The translations under genes and the position numbers were made by a program. A DNA stretch of 64,000 bases from Pedobacter suwonensis (GTDB lineage Bacteria; Bacteroidota; Bacteroidia; Sphingobacteriales; Sphingobacteriaceae), in assembly GCF_900111825.1 (NCBI RefSeq), contig NZ_FOJM01000021.1:1-64000 (forward strand). The letters run 5' to 3'. The notes below the pieces were generated by a model, which was not told the origin of the DNA, searched no databases, and worked only from the letters and a program-made list of their open reading frames with translations. Shown piece after piece: positions 8,369 to 18,400 of this stretch (its first letter is position 1; each line of letters opens with the position of its first letter).

Positions 8369-9866
8369 TGATTTCAGTAAACCGCAGCGCGAATCGGCCC
8401 TTGGTATTATTATCATGGGTGCGCATACCATGCTCAAAATTGGCAAGGCAGCTTTTTTCTTGTTAGTCATTGTTTTCGTCAAGATGTCTGGCACTTCTTT
8501 CTTCTACCTTATGCTGGGTATTTCGGCATTAATGGTATTCAGCTTTATTTTTGCTTATTTATGGTATTTAAAGTTCACCTTCTTTTTGGATAAAGAAAAG
8601 CAGGAATTTATAGTCAATAAAGGCATATTCAATCGCGATCAGGTTATTATTCAGCTTGATAAAATACAGCAGGTTAACATCAACCAGAATATTTTACAGA
8701 AAATTATTGGTGTTTATGGATTAAAAATAGATACCGCCGGCGCCCATGGAGAGGAAGTGAGCATAAAAGCTATTGACGAAACCTCTGCCTATATCCTTAA
8801 GGAACACCTGTTAAATGGAGAAAGTACGAGTGGAACGCAACAGGAAGTTGAACTGGAAAACAACAAGACAGCAGAAAAACCATTTTTAAAATTAAGCTCG
8901 TGGACATTGTTTAAAGTTGGATTAACCTCCAACTACGGACAAAGCTTAGCTTTACTTATTGCTTTTTTTTACACTGTTATATATGAAGGCAGGCAGTTAC
9001 TTGACGCTTTTAAAATTGATAAAGATGAAATCCAGAGCACGGTAACCAGCATGTTAACCATTGTTACGGTTTTTATTTTAATAGCATGCCTTTTAATTAT
9101 ACTGCTAATTGTTAACCTGGTGAGAACCTTTTACAAATATTTCGAACTGGAAATTAGTGAACATAGCAGCACGCTCCTGCTCTCTTCGGGACTGATTGCC
9201 AAGAAAAACACATTGGTTAGTCCAAATAAAGTTCAGATTACAACCTACAGCCAAAATTACTTTCAGAAAAAACTCAACTTGCTAAATATGAGTTTAAAGC
9301 AGGCTCATTTTGGCCAGAGTAAAAAAGGGCACGAAATGCAGGGAAACACGTTAGAAATTCCAGGTTGTAGTGCTGGCGAACGCGACGAATTGCTGAAAAT
9401 GATATTGGGCAAGGTGCCACTAAAGCAAAGGACCTTTGTTCCAGACTGGCGTTTTTTAAACCTGCCTGTTTTCTTTAAACTAATTTTACCCGTATCAATC
9501 TTTTTGATCATTGCTTTTAATACCCCGGAAGTGAAACCTTATATGGGATTTGCGATCGCCTATCTGCTTATAGGCATATTCATGATCTACGTTAGCTACC
9601 GCCGGCACCGGATTTCAGTAAATCAGGATTTTATTATCAAAACCAGCGGAATCTGGGACATTTCGAATGAAATTGTAGTGCCAAATAAAATTCAGTCCAT
9701 TACTACTTTTCAATATCCCTGGCATAAAGCGGTGGATGTTGGCCACCTCACGTTACATACGGCTGCTGGTCAGATTCATTTTAAATACGGCAATTATACC
9801 GAAATTAAGCAACTTGTAAATTACTGGCTGTACCAGATAGAAAGCAGAAATGAGAATTGGATGTAG
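8361..9866 (+). CDS. Large bacterial PH-domain membrane protein (YdbT-like)
   Basis: A 501-residue polytopic protein with three bPH2 modules, each introduced by a pair of hydrophobic segments. Module signatures are NKGIFNRDQVIIQLDKIQQV near residue 90, SSGLIAKKNTLVSPNKVQ near 275 and TSGIWDISNEIVVPNKIQ near 430. It overlaps its upstream partner, itself a one-module protein, so the pair supplies four PH domains. YdbT-type proteins have this triplicated architecture. The function is unknown to me beyond a presumed envelope role. Confidence 0.85.
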   Translation: MNNDFSKPQRESALGIIIMGAHTMLKIGKAAFFLLVIVFVKMSGTSFFYLMLGISALMVFSFIFAYLWYLKFTFFLDKEKQEFIVNKGIFNRDQVIIQLDKIQQVNINQNILQKIIGVYGLKIDTAGAHGEEVSIKAIDETSAYILKEHLLNGESTSGTQQEVELENNKTAEKPFLKLSSWTLFKVGLTSNYGQSLALLIAFFYTVIYEGRQLLDAFKIDKDEIQSTVTSMLTIVTVFILIACLLIILLIVNLVRTFYKYFELEISEHSSTLLLSSGLIAKKNTLVSPNKVQITTYSQNYFQKKLNLLNMSLKQAHFGQSKKGHEMQGNTLEIPGCSAGERDELLKMILGKVPLKQRTFVPDWRFLNLPVFFKLILPVSIFLIIAFNTPEVKPYMGFAIAYLLIGIFMIYVSYRRHRISVNQDFIIKTSGIWDISNEIVVPNKIQSITTFQYPWHKAVDVGHLTLHTAAGQIHFKYGNYTEIKQLVNYWLYQIESRNENWM

Positions 9867-9874
9867 TTAAACAA

Positions 9875-9902
9875 AGTTGTCCGGCTGCTAAACCGAACAA
9901 CT
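9875..9902. terminator. Weak hairpin between convergent genes
   Basis: AGTTGT/ACAACT plus CGG/CCG arms form a short imperfect stem between the convergent YdbT-like and NmrA-like genes. There is no clear T run, so the call is tentative. Confidence 0.35.
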
Positions 9903-9914
9903 GTAAGGCTTTAA

Positions 9915-10799
9915 TTAGCTATGGTATGCCTCGGCGAAGTCTATGGCAAAATCTTTAAGTTTAATGTTACCTAAAACAGGTCTGTTTTTATAATAATCTA
10001 CAAAAAGTTTATTACTTCTGATCGCATCGCCCATTTCTACATAGTTTTTGGCTATTTCTTCAGGCAAACCTGCCCCTACCATTCCGTTAAAGGCATCTTC
10101 ATCACTAAATTCTACCCAGGGTAATTCGGGCTTACCCACTGCATTACCAATGGCTTTGGCCACATCAGCAGGAGTACTTTCATCATCACTGGCTACATAC
10201 TGTACAGTTTTACCTGTAAAATCGCTTTCCAATGCCTCAGCTGCTACTTCTGAAATGTTTTGCGGATGTACCAAAACAATTTTGGCATCGGCACCGAAAT
10301 TAGATCCTAATATATTTGCATGTTTAACCATATCGATGTTGGCCAGGAAGTTGATATAGAAGTAACCAGCGCGCAAATGTTTTACCGCTACCCCATTTAG
10401 TTCGGCAAAAATATTTTCTACGTCATGCAAACCTGCAATCGGGCCGGTTCCGTCTGGCAGATCTGCCCCTACACTACTTAAATTCACTACCTTTTTAACA
10501 CCAGATGCTTTTATGGCAGCTGCATAATTTTCGCCGATACCTTTAATATATTCCCTAAATTTTGGCGCAGCAAAATTTGGCGGAACCATGGTATAAATGG
10601 CATCAGCCCCTGCGAAAGCATTTGTTAAAAATTCGGTATCGCTCACACTACCAATTAAAGGATTTGCACCCAATGCTTTAATTTCTTCAGCGCGATCTGC
10701 ATTGCTGCTAATTACTTTTACCTCATGGCCTTTAGCCACCAATATTTCAGCTAATGGCTTTGTAATATTACCTGTTGATCCTGTTAATGTTATTTTCAT
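9915..10799 (-). CDS. NmrA-like NAD(P)-binding oxidoreductase
   Basis: The 294-residue protein begins MKITLTGSTGNITKPLAE, a Rossmann GxxGxxG-type site. It then has the DAIYTMVPPN and VVNLSSVGAD segments of atypical short-chain dehydrogenases (NmrA/QorB group). Members reduce quinones or act as redox sensors, and the substrate here is unknown. It is divergent from an HxlR regulator with only 80 bases between starts and overlapping promoters, the usual arrangement for a reductase controlled by its neighbour. Confidence 0.85.
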   Translation of the reverse strand: MKITLTGSTGNITKPLAEILVAKGHEVKVISSNADRAEEIKALGANPLIGSVSDTEFLTNAFAGADAIYTMVPPNFAAPKFREYIKGIGENYAAAIKASGVKKVVNLSSVGADLPDGTGPIAGLHDVENIFAELNGVAVKHLRAGYFYINFLANIDMVKHANILGSNFGADAKIVLVHPQNISEVAAEALESDFTGKTVQYVASDDESTPADVAKAIGNAVGKPELPWVEFSDEDAFNGMVGAGLPEEIAKNYVEMGDAIRSNKLFVDYYKNRPVLGNIKLKDFAIDFAEAYHS

Positions 10800-10807
10800 G
10801 ATTTCTG

Positions 10808-10860
10808 CTTTTAATTATTGAATACAAAGTTATATTTGCACTTACTTTTATACAAGTACT
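10808..10860. promoter_or_regulatory. Overlapping divergent promoters with HxlR-type operator
   Basis: On the - strand TTG (10855-10853) and TAACTTTG (10832-10825) sit 20 bases apart and would start transcription about 19 bases before the reductase. On the + strand TATATTTG (10831-10838) fits the TAnnTTTG -7 element for the regulator. The 16-base dyad TACTTTTATACAAGTA (10843-10858) covers the - strand -33 box and resembles the TACT...AGTA sites of HxlR-type repressors. The assignment is inferred from pattern only. Confidence 0.6.
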
Positions 10861-10879
10861 TACCCCAAAGTATGTAACT

Positions 10880-11233
10880 ATGACAGCCGTTAAAGAAAGT
10901 TCGACCCGTAATTTTAATAAAGGTGTAGCGCTAACCAGTTGCCCTGTTACTTTTGTAATGGAAAAAATTGGTGGTTATTGGAAACCGATTATTATTTTTC
11001 ATTTAATGAGTGGGCCAAAACGTTACAGCGAGTTAAAACGTGCTATACCACAGATTACGGAGAAAATGCTGATACAACATTTAAAGCAACTGCAAAATGA
11101 TGACCTTGTTCATCGTGATGCACAAGCTGTTATTCCGCCCGTGGTGACGTACAGCCTTACAAAATCCGGAGAGGATCTGTTTCAGGTATTAGATTCGATG
11201 GTTGATTGGGCTATTAAAAACGGATCGGTTTAA
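10880..11233 (+). CDS. HxlR-family transcriptional regulator
   Basis: A 117-residue winged-helix protein of standard family length. It has KIGGYWKPIIIFHL followed by GPKRYSELKRAIPQITEKML, the recognition region, and the wing region VHRDAQAVIPPVVTYSLT. Cys21 in TSCPVTF is at the position of the redox-sensing cysteine known in YodB/QorR-type members. It probably represses the divergent NmrA-like reductase and itself, releasing DNA on oxidation or quinone modification. That last step is inferred from family knowledge. Confidence 0.9.
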   Translation: MTAVKESSTRNFNKGVALTSCPVTFVMEKIGGYWKPIIIFHLMSGPKRYSELKRAIPQITEKMLIQHLKQLQNDDLVHRDAQAVIPPVVTYSLTKSGEDLFQVLDSMVDWAIKNGSV

Positions 11234-11328
11234 CTCAATTAAAATAAGGTTATAAGTTAAACCGAATCGCTGGCAAAGTATATTACAGGATGACAATAAT
11301 CCAGCTAAAATTATCTAGAAGTAATAAC

Positions 11329-11652
11329 CTATAATATCATAATTCCTTTGATGCTGCCTGCCTGCTTATAAACAGCAATCACCTCATCAGCATTTTGTAC
11401 TGGTTTTTTTACCGTGATGGAAACATATTTCCCTGTTTTTGAAGGTTGCTCAATAAACTCATCATTAGGTAAGATGTTACGTAAATCCTGTATTTTTTCT
11501 AGGCCACCCGTGATGATGAATTTAAAATTGTAAACACCTGGAAATTTTTCTACACTTTCGAGTTTCTCTTTTAAGTTCACATAGATATCCTGGCTGGTCC
11601 CCTCAGGGATATCGGTAAATTCAATATCCTTATTTGTTTTTTTCTCTTCCAT
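11329..11652 (-). CDS. DUF493 family protein (YbeD-like)
   Basis: A 107-residue cytoplasmic protein. After a charged N-terminus it has LKEKLESVEKFPGVYNFKFI followed by a C-terminal KYVSITVKKPVQNADEVIAV half, the pattern of the small ferredoxin-like DUF493 fold. The E. coli homologue YbeD sits near lipoate genes. No such neighbour exists here, and I assign no function. It is transcribed alone, with a repeat-rich spacer upstream. Confidence 0.8.
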   Translation of the reverse strand: MEEKKTNKDIEFTDIPEGTSQDIYVNLKEKLESVEKFPGVYNFKFIITGGLEKIQDLRNILPNDEFIEQPSKTGKYVSITVKKPVQNADEVIAVYKQAGSIKGIMIL

Positions 11653-11758
11653 TATTGCACTGTCTCAAATTCTATACCTAAAAAATAAGCATGTAAATCT
11701 GACAGCAAATGGCTTTAACCCGAAGATTTTTGGCGGGCATAGCTAATCGAAAGCCTTA

Positions 11759-12042
11759 ACATAGAAGTTCCCATATAAGCTAGACAGCAAAAGATGCTGA
11801 CCACGAAGTAGCTACAAGACCATTAAAAATACTATTTCTACTTGTAAAACAAGTTCAGCAAGATGAATATCCAGAAAACCAAACAAGTTTTAAAAGATAA
11901 AGATGGATATAACTTTGGGTTTAAAACCTTCAATACCAGCACATACTCCATTACATAAACCTTGGCGGAGCGGATACCGGCCTGGTGCATAAGGCCTGCA
12001 GGCGTATGAGCAGAGCAAAGGACTAACAATGCCAATGAAATG
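11759..12042. repeat. 284-base direct repeat, copy 1
   Basis: This starts ACATAGAAGTTCCCAT, includes AAGATGCTGACCACGAAGTAGC and CAAGTTCAGCAAGA, and ends CAATGCCAATGAAAT. A closely similar copy lies at 12122-12406. The spacer 11653-12663 has no gene. The minus-strand open frames in both copies are identical only because the DNA is duplicated. Confidence 0.75.
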
Positions 12043-12121
12043 CTGCTATTGCTTTACTTAATCAATTAACTCAAACACCTTTTGTGCTTACATCCATTGT
12101 ACACTGCTCTAACCATACAAG

Positions 12122-12406
12122 ACATAGAAGTTCCCATAATAAGCTAGACAACAAAAGATGCTGACCACGAAGTAGCTACAAGACCATTAAAAATACTATT
12201 TCTACTTGTAAAACAAGTTCAGCAAGACGAATGCTTTGAACACCAAACAAGTTTTAAAAGATCACGATAGATATCACTTTGGGTTTTAAACCCCCAATAA
12301 TAGCACAAACTCCATTACATAAACCTTGGCGCAGCGGATACCGGCCTGGTGCATAAGGCCTGCAGGCGTATGAGCAGAGCAAAGGACTAACAATGCCAAT
12401 GAAATA
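12122..12406. repeat. 285-base direct repeat, copy 2
   Basis: Second copy of 11759-12042, offset by 363-364 bases, with scattered substitutions and small indels. A third fragment, GATGCTGACCACGAAGTAGC with AAGTTCAGCATGACGACC, follows at 12511-12578. Confidence 0.75.
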
Positions 12407-12663
12407 CTGTCACTGCTTTTCTGAAAGCAAAAATGATGGATTTGACCTGCCAATGCAAATTTGCGATTAAGACTGATTTTATAATCAAACTGAAAAGGAA
12501 GTACCGGATGGATGCTGACCACGAAGTAGCCTAAAAAAAATAAGAACAGCGAATAAACCAAGTTCAGCATGACGACCGATTAGATTTTTAACTAATTACC
12601 AACACCTTTGGCAAAAAGCCCTAAGAATTGTTATTTTTGAACCTCAAAAAAACAGGAGCCGAT

Positions 12664-14967
12664 TTGGATTATTTAGCAGGATTAAACCCACAACAAAGAG
12701 CAGCAGTAGAGAACACAAAAGGACCGGTAATGATTGTTGCAGGTGCAGGTTCGGGCAAAACCAGGGTAATTACTTTTCGTGTAGCCCACCTGATCCAGAC
12801 TGGTACCGATCCGTTTAACATCCTGGTTTTAACCTTTACCAACAAAGCGAGTAAGGATATGCGCGAGCGGATCAGTAAAGTGGTTGGTGCAGAAGCAAAA
12901 AACATTTGGATGGGCACTTTTCACTCTGTTTTTGCAAAAATCTTACGTGTAGAGGCTGAAAAAATCGGTTATCCGAACAATTTTACCATTTACGATACCG
13001 ATGATAGCAAAAGTGTAATCCGTGCAATTTTGAAGGAAATGCAGCTGGATGATAAATTATATGCGCCAAATTTTGTTTACGGCCGTATTTCTTCGGCAAA
13101 AAACAACCTCATTTCCTGGGGAGAATACCAGGCTAATGATCAGATCCAGGCTGAAGATATCCAGAATAAACGTCCGCTGTTGGGCCAGATTTATGAAACC
13201 TATGCCAAACGCTGTTTCAGGGCTGGCGCAATGGATTTTGATGATTTATTGTTTAAAACCAATATCCTGTTAAAAGAACATCCGGATGTTTTAAATAAAT
13301 ACCAGCAAAAATTCAGGTACCTGATGGTAGATGAGTACCAGGATACCAACTTTTCACAGTATACGATTGTGAAAAAACTGGCTGCTGCTTATCAGAACAT
13401 TTGTGTGGTGGGTGATGATGCACAGAGTATTTATGCTTTCCGTGGTGCCAATATCCAGAACATCCTGAATTTTGAGCGCGATTATCCAGATTTAAAGGTT
13501 TACAAACTGGAACAGAATTACCGTTCTACCCAGAATATTGTTGATGCAGCAAGCAGTATTATTGCCAACAACAAAAACCAATTGGAAAAAAATGTATTTT
13601 CCGAAAATGATCCGGGCGACAGGATTAAAGTTGCCCGTGCTTTTACTGATAATGAAGAAGGAAAACTGGTTGCCGAATCCATTATCCAGGAGCGCAGCTT
13701 AAAAGGTTATACTTATCACGATTTCGCCATTCTTTACCGTACCAATGCGCAAAGCAGGGCGATGGAGGAAGGTTTGCGTAAGCTGAATATCCCATATAAA
13801 ATTTACGGGGGTACCTCTTTCTATCAACGTAAAGAGATTAAAGATTTAATTGCTTATTTCCGTTTAACTTTTAATCCTAAAGATGAAGAGGCCATTAAAC
13901 GGGTAATCAACTATCCAAAACGTGGTATTGGCGATACCTCAATCGATAAAATCATTGTTGCGGCCGATCAGCATAACCTCACCATGTGGGATGTGATTTC
14001 GAATGCGCACCAGTATGTTGACGGGCGTTTGGCCAATCAACTCAATGATTTCGCCATGATGGTGCAAAGTTTCCAGGCAGAGGCTAAAAAACTTGATGCC
14101 TACGATTCGGCGCTGTTTATTGCCCAGCATGCAGGGATTTTAAAAGAACTTTATACTGATGACAGTGTTGAAGGACGTGCGAGATATGAAAATATCCAGG
14201 AATTATTAAACGGTATTAAAGAATTTGCGGAACGTGAAGATATTGAGGAAAAAGGCCTTGATATTTTTATGCAGGATGTTGCGCTTTTAACCAATGATGA
14301 TAAGGACGGCGATAAAAATAAGGATACCGTTTCTTTAATGACGATCCACTCGGCCAAAGGTTTGGAGTTTAAAAACGTATTTATTGTGGGATTGGAGGAA
14401 AACCTGTTCCCATCACAGATGTCGTTAACCAACCGCACCGATTTGGAAGAAGAGCGTCGTTTGTTTTATGTGGCCATTACCCGTGCAGAAGTAAAACTGA
14501 CCATCACTTATGCCACTTCACGCTATCGTTGGGGTACTTTAACCAATTGCGAACCCAGCCGTTTCATTAACGAGATTAACCCGAAATTTCTAGAACTGGA
14601 TGTTAAACCAGCCAAATCAACCAGTTTTGATGGCAGTTTTGACAGCGAGCGTAAATCGTGGACATCGCAGCCACGCGATTTCATAAGTAAACCCAAACCG
14701 GCGGCCGGAGCAACTACTTCTGCCCCACCTGCGCGTCCGAAAACAACTTCACTGCTAGCCAAAGCGCATGTGCCAACACCTGGTTTTACGCCATCACAGC
14801 CACATGAATTTCAGGGCGGTATGGAAGTGGAACATGAAAAATTTGGCTTTGGAAAAATTATCAGCCTAGAAGGCACGCTGCCAGATGTAAAAGCAACGGT
14901 ATTTTTTCAGGGTTTGGGCAACAAGCAACTGCTTCTCAAGTTTGCCAAATTGATGATTGTTAAATAA
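12664..14967 (+). CDS. uvrD: UvrD/PcrA-type ATP-dependent DNA helicase
   Basis: I choose the TTG at 12664 as start because AGGAG lies five bases before it (12654-12658) and the protein then begins MDYLAGLNPQQRAAV, a normal family start. This gives 767 residues. SF1A motifs are clear: AGAGSGKTR (Walker A), TFTNKAS, MVDEYQDTN (Walker B), VGDDAQSIYAFRGA, QNYRSTQNI, LMTIHSAKGLEF and FYVAITRAE. The C-terminus ends in a PcrA/UvrD-type tudor-like segment (VEHEKFGFGKI). It unwinds DNA in nucleotide excision repair and mismatch repair and removes RecA or stalled polymerase. Confidence 0.95.
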   Translation: MDYLAGLNPQQRAAVENTKGPVMIVAGAGSGKTRVITFRVAHLIQTGTDPFNILVLTFTNKASKDMRERISKVVGAEAKNIWMGTFHSVFAKILRVEAEKIGYPNNFTIYDTDDSKSVIRAILKEMQLDDKLYAPNFVYGRISSAKNNLISWGEYQANDQIQAEDIQNKRPLLGQIYETYAKRCFRAGAMDFDDLLFKTNILLKEHPDVLNKYQQKFRYLMVDEYQDTNFSQYTIVKKLAAAYQNICVVGDDAQSIYAFRGANIQNILNFERDYPDLKVYKLEQNYRSTQNIVDAASSIIANNKNQLEKNVFSENDPGDRIKVARAFTDNEEGKLVAESIIQERSLKGYTYHDFAILYRTNAQSRAMEEGLRKLNIPYKIYGGTSFYQRKEIKDLIAYFRLTFNPKDEEAIKRVINYPKRGIGDTSIDKIIVAADQHNLTMWDVISNAHQYVDGRLANQLNDFAMMVQSFQAEAKKLDAYDSALFIAQHAGILKELYTDDSVEGRARYENIQELLNGIKEFAEREDIEEKGLDIFMQDVALLTNDDKDGDKNKDTVSLMTIHSAKGLEFKNVFIVGLEENLFPSQMSLTNRTDLEEERRLFYVAITRAEVKLTITYATSRYRWGTLTNCEPSRFINEINPKFLELDVKPAKSTSFDGSFDSERKSWTSQPRDFISKPKPAAGATTSAPPARPKTTSLLAKAHVPTPGFTPSQPHEFQGGMEVEHEKFGFGKIISLEGTLPDVKATVFFQGLGNKQLLLKFAKLMIVK

Positions 14968-15101
14968 GTAAGGATTTAGATTTAGCCGCCGAAATTCAGA
15001 GACGCTGAAACAACAAGATTCTTCATCTTGAGAGATAATTTATGGTTTAAAAACAATATGAGTGATGGATGTACAAAGAAGTTTAAATGGCCTAAAAGTA
15101 T

Positions 15102-15196
15102 CGTCATTTCGACCGCAGTGGAGAAATCTTTAAACCAGATTTTAATAACTCGGCTCAAAGATCTCTCCATTTCGCTTCGCTACAGTCGAGATGACG
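15102..15196. repeat. Inverted repeat of the GTCATTTCGA family
   Basis: CGTCATTTCGACCGCAGTGG faces CGCTACAGTCGAGATGACG, with GAGAAATCTTT/AAAGATCTCTCC between. A separate small hairpin, ATGCTGAA/TTCAGCAT, follows at 15258-15278. The rest of the 14968-15424 spacer shows nothing recognisable. Confidence 0.7.
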
Positions 15197-15424
15197 ATTT
15201 TTTTGAGGAGTATGTCAATGGTACTTGTTTCAGGATCTTTTAAAGGTAAAACAAAAGATGCTGAATCAAGTTCAGCATGACGGAATTGCTACTTAAAATT
15301 AACCAATTCGGTCCAATCCTCTCTTTTCTCTTCGCGTTCATTACGGTTAAAACACCAGGGGTAAAAAGTTGAAAAAACCCAAATTTATCCTTAATATTGG
15401 GTCCGGTTCTCCCGATTACAAACC

Positions 15425-18400
15425 ATGCAACTTACCAGGTTAGAAATTAAAGGCTTTAAAAGCTTTGGCGATAAAGTGACCATCAACTTTAATGAAGGGG
15501 TTACGGCTATTGTAGGACCTAATGGTTGTGGAAAATCGAATGTAATTGATGCCATGCGTTGGGTGCTGGGCGAACAGAGTACCAAAGCTTTACGTTCTGA
15601 AAAGATGGAAAACATCATTTTCAACGGCACGAAAAACCGTAAGCAGGCACAGCTTGCCGAGGTCTCATTAAGCTTTGATAACACCAAAAATATTCTTCCT
15701 ACTGCTTATTCTCAGGTCACTGTAACACGCAAACTTTACCGCAATGGCGATAGCGAATACCGCTTAAACGACGTGCAGTGCAGGTTAAAAGATATTACCG
15801 ACCTTTTTCTGGATACCGGGATCGGCTCTGATAGTTACTCGATTATCGAGCTGAAAATGGTAGATGAAATTATCACCAACAAAGAGCATAGCCGCAGGTC
15901 GCTGTTTGAGGAAGCATCCGGCATTTCAAAATACAAGCTTCGTAAGAGACAGACTTTCACCAAATTAAAAGATACAGAAGCCGATTTAGAACGGGTAGAA
16001 GATCTGCTTTTCGAAATCGAAAAAAACCTTAAGACCTTAGAAAACCAGGCACGCAAGGCAGAGCGTTATTATAAACTCAAAGAACAGTACCGTGAGTTAA
16101 GTGTACAACTGGCCACGCATCGCATTGCTTTTTTCCGTACTGATTTAACTGCACTGGAGACCCAGGAGCAGCAGCAAATGCTAAACCGCACCGAGCTAAG
16201 CACCAAAATAGATACCGGTGAAGCCGAACTGCAAAAACTGAAACTCGGTAGCATCAGCCAGGAGAAAAACCTTTCCGTACAGCAAAAAGCCACCAACGAG
16301 TTTGTTTCCAAAATCCGCGCTTACGAAAGTGAGAAAAAGGTAAAAAACGAGCAGATGCGTTTTCTGCAGGAAAAAGAAACGCGTTTATCGGGCGAACTAG
16401 AAAAAGATAAAAACCAGGTTAACCACATCAAATACAACATCAAACGTTTAAATGAAGAAGTGGTAACAGAAACCGAAGTATTTAACCGTCTGGAAGCTGA
16501 TTTAAAGCAACTTAAATCAACATTAGATACTTTGCGCGAGCAGCAGCAGATTGAAAAAAACCGGATTGATAACCTGATCAAATCGGTTAGCGAACTGCAG
16601 AATACCGTTTATCAATCGCAAAAGGAAATTGATATCCTGAACATCCAGAAAGATGCCCTGGTACAGGAAAGCAACCGCAATGTAGATGATACCGAAACGA
16701 AAACGCTGGAATTAAAGGCTTTTGATCATGCGCTGGCTGAGCTTGATATCCAGGTGCGTGAAAAACAGGCCAATATTAAAAACCTTACCGAAGCAGAAGA
16801 GCTGTTAAAAATACAATTGGCTACCACAGAAGCTAACCTGAGTTCGAACAAGGAAAAACTAATGGCCGAAAACCGTAAAAAAGATGCCAAGCAAAACGAA
16901 TATAATCTTACTAAATCTTTGGTTGACAGCCTGGAAGGTTTTCCTGAATCGATCCGCTTTTTAAAGAAAAGCAATGCTTTTGCCAAAAGTGCCTTACTTC
17001 TTTCTGATATTTTATTCTGTAACGAAGATTATCGCATTGCCATTGAGAACTATCTTGAACCGGTAATGAACCATTATGTGGTTGACCTGTATACAGATGC
17101 CGTTCAGGCGATTAACCTCTTAACCGATGCCAGCCGTGGAAGGGCTAACTTTTTCATTTTAGCAAATGTTCCGGATAAAAATCCGGTTGTCGGCAGTTAT
17201 GAAGGGCTGATATCCGCTTTATCAGTAGTAGAGGTTGATAAAAAATACCAGAACCTCTGCAATTTACTTTTGCAAAATGTTTACATCGCTGAAAACGAAC
17301 AAGAAAACCGGTTTAAAAACACGCCGACTGACAGTTTAACCGTATTAGCCAAAAATGGTAAATATGCACAAACCAAATTTACTCTGGCGGGTGGTTCAGT
17401 AGGTTTGTTCGAAGGTAAAAGGATTGGCCGCGCCAAGAATTTAGAGAATCTGGCAAAAGAAATTAAAGCTTCAGAATCGCTGATCAATAAGTACAACGAG
17501 GCCATTAAAGCAGAAACCGATCAGATTTTCAACTTAAAAGAAGCTTCAAAAATCAATCAGATCAATGCTTTGCAGCAAGAGATGAACCGCTTAAATAACG
17601 AGCATATTTCTGTACAAACGCGTCGTGATCAGTACCAGGAGTTTATTACCACCAGTGAAAACCGGAAAACAGATATCGCACAAAAAATCGTATCAATAGA
17701 GAAAGCTTTATCGGAGAAGTTACCGGCCCTGGTTCAATTGCAAAAGGATCAGCAGCAAGCGCATGTTAATTTACAGGAGCAGCAACTCAATTATCAGGAA
17801 ATTGCCGATCAGGTAAATGAAAGCGCGGGAAAGTACAACCAGGACAATATCCGTTTTCACCAACAACAAAATAAGTTATCGGGCTTAGAAAAAGATTTAG
17901 ATTACCGCTTTGTACAGGAAGAAGCTTTAAATAAGCGCATCGCCCAAAACGATAAAGAATTACAGGAAACCCTGGTTCAAATAACGGCAACTTTGCAGCA
18001 CACCGATCTGAGCGATGATACCCTTTTAGAGATGTATCAGCAACGGGAGGAGATGGAAAAAGGGCTTGCAGAGGCAGAAAAAGAGTATTTCGAAATTAAG
18101 GGCAGTATTAACCAGGTAGAAACCGATTTAACCAACATCCGCAAAAACCGCGAAGAAACCGATTTCCTTTTAACCGAGATCAAGGATAAAAAGAATGCTT
18201 TAAAAATCGACCTTAATGCTTTAAAAGAGCGCTTAGCGGTAGAATTCAACATTGATATCAACGATCTTTTAGAAACAGATACTGCTGTTGAAGCGCTGGA
18301 AAGTGAATTTGAAATCCGCCAGAAAGTAGAAAAAATGAAACGCCAGCTGGACGAATTTGGCGCCATCAACTCTATGGCCATGGAGGCCTTTAAGGAAATG

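Noticed and set aside
11838..12570. Two - strand open frames sharing an LVLCSAHTPAGLMHQAG segment
   Set aside because: They lie entirely in the duplicated intergenic block, and their ends differ according to where the copies diverge. No coding signature beyond the duplication.
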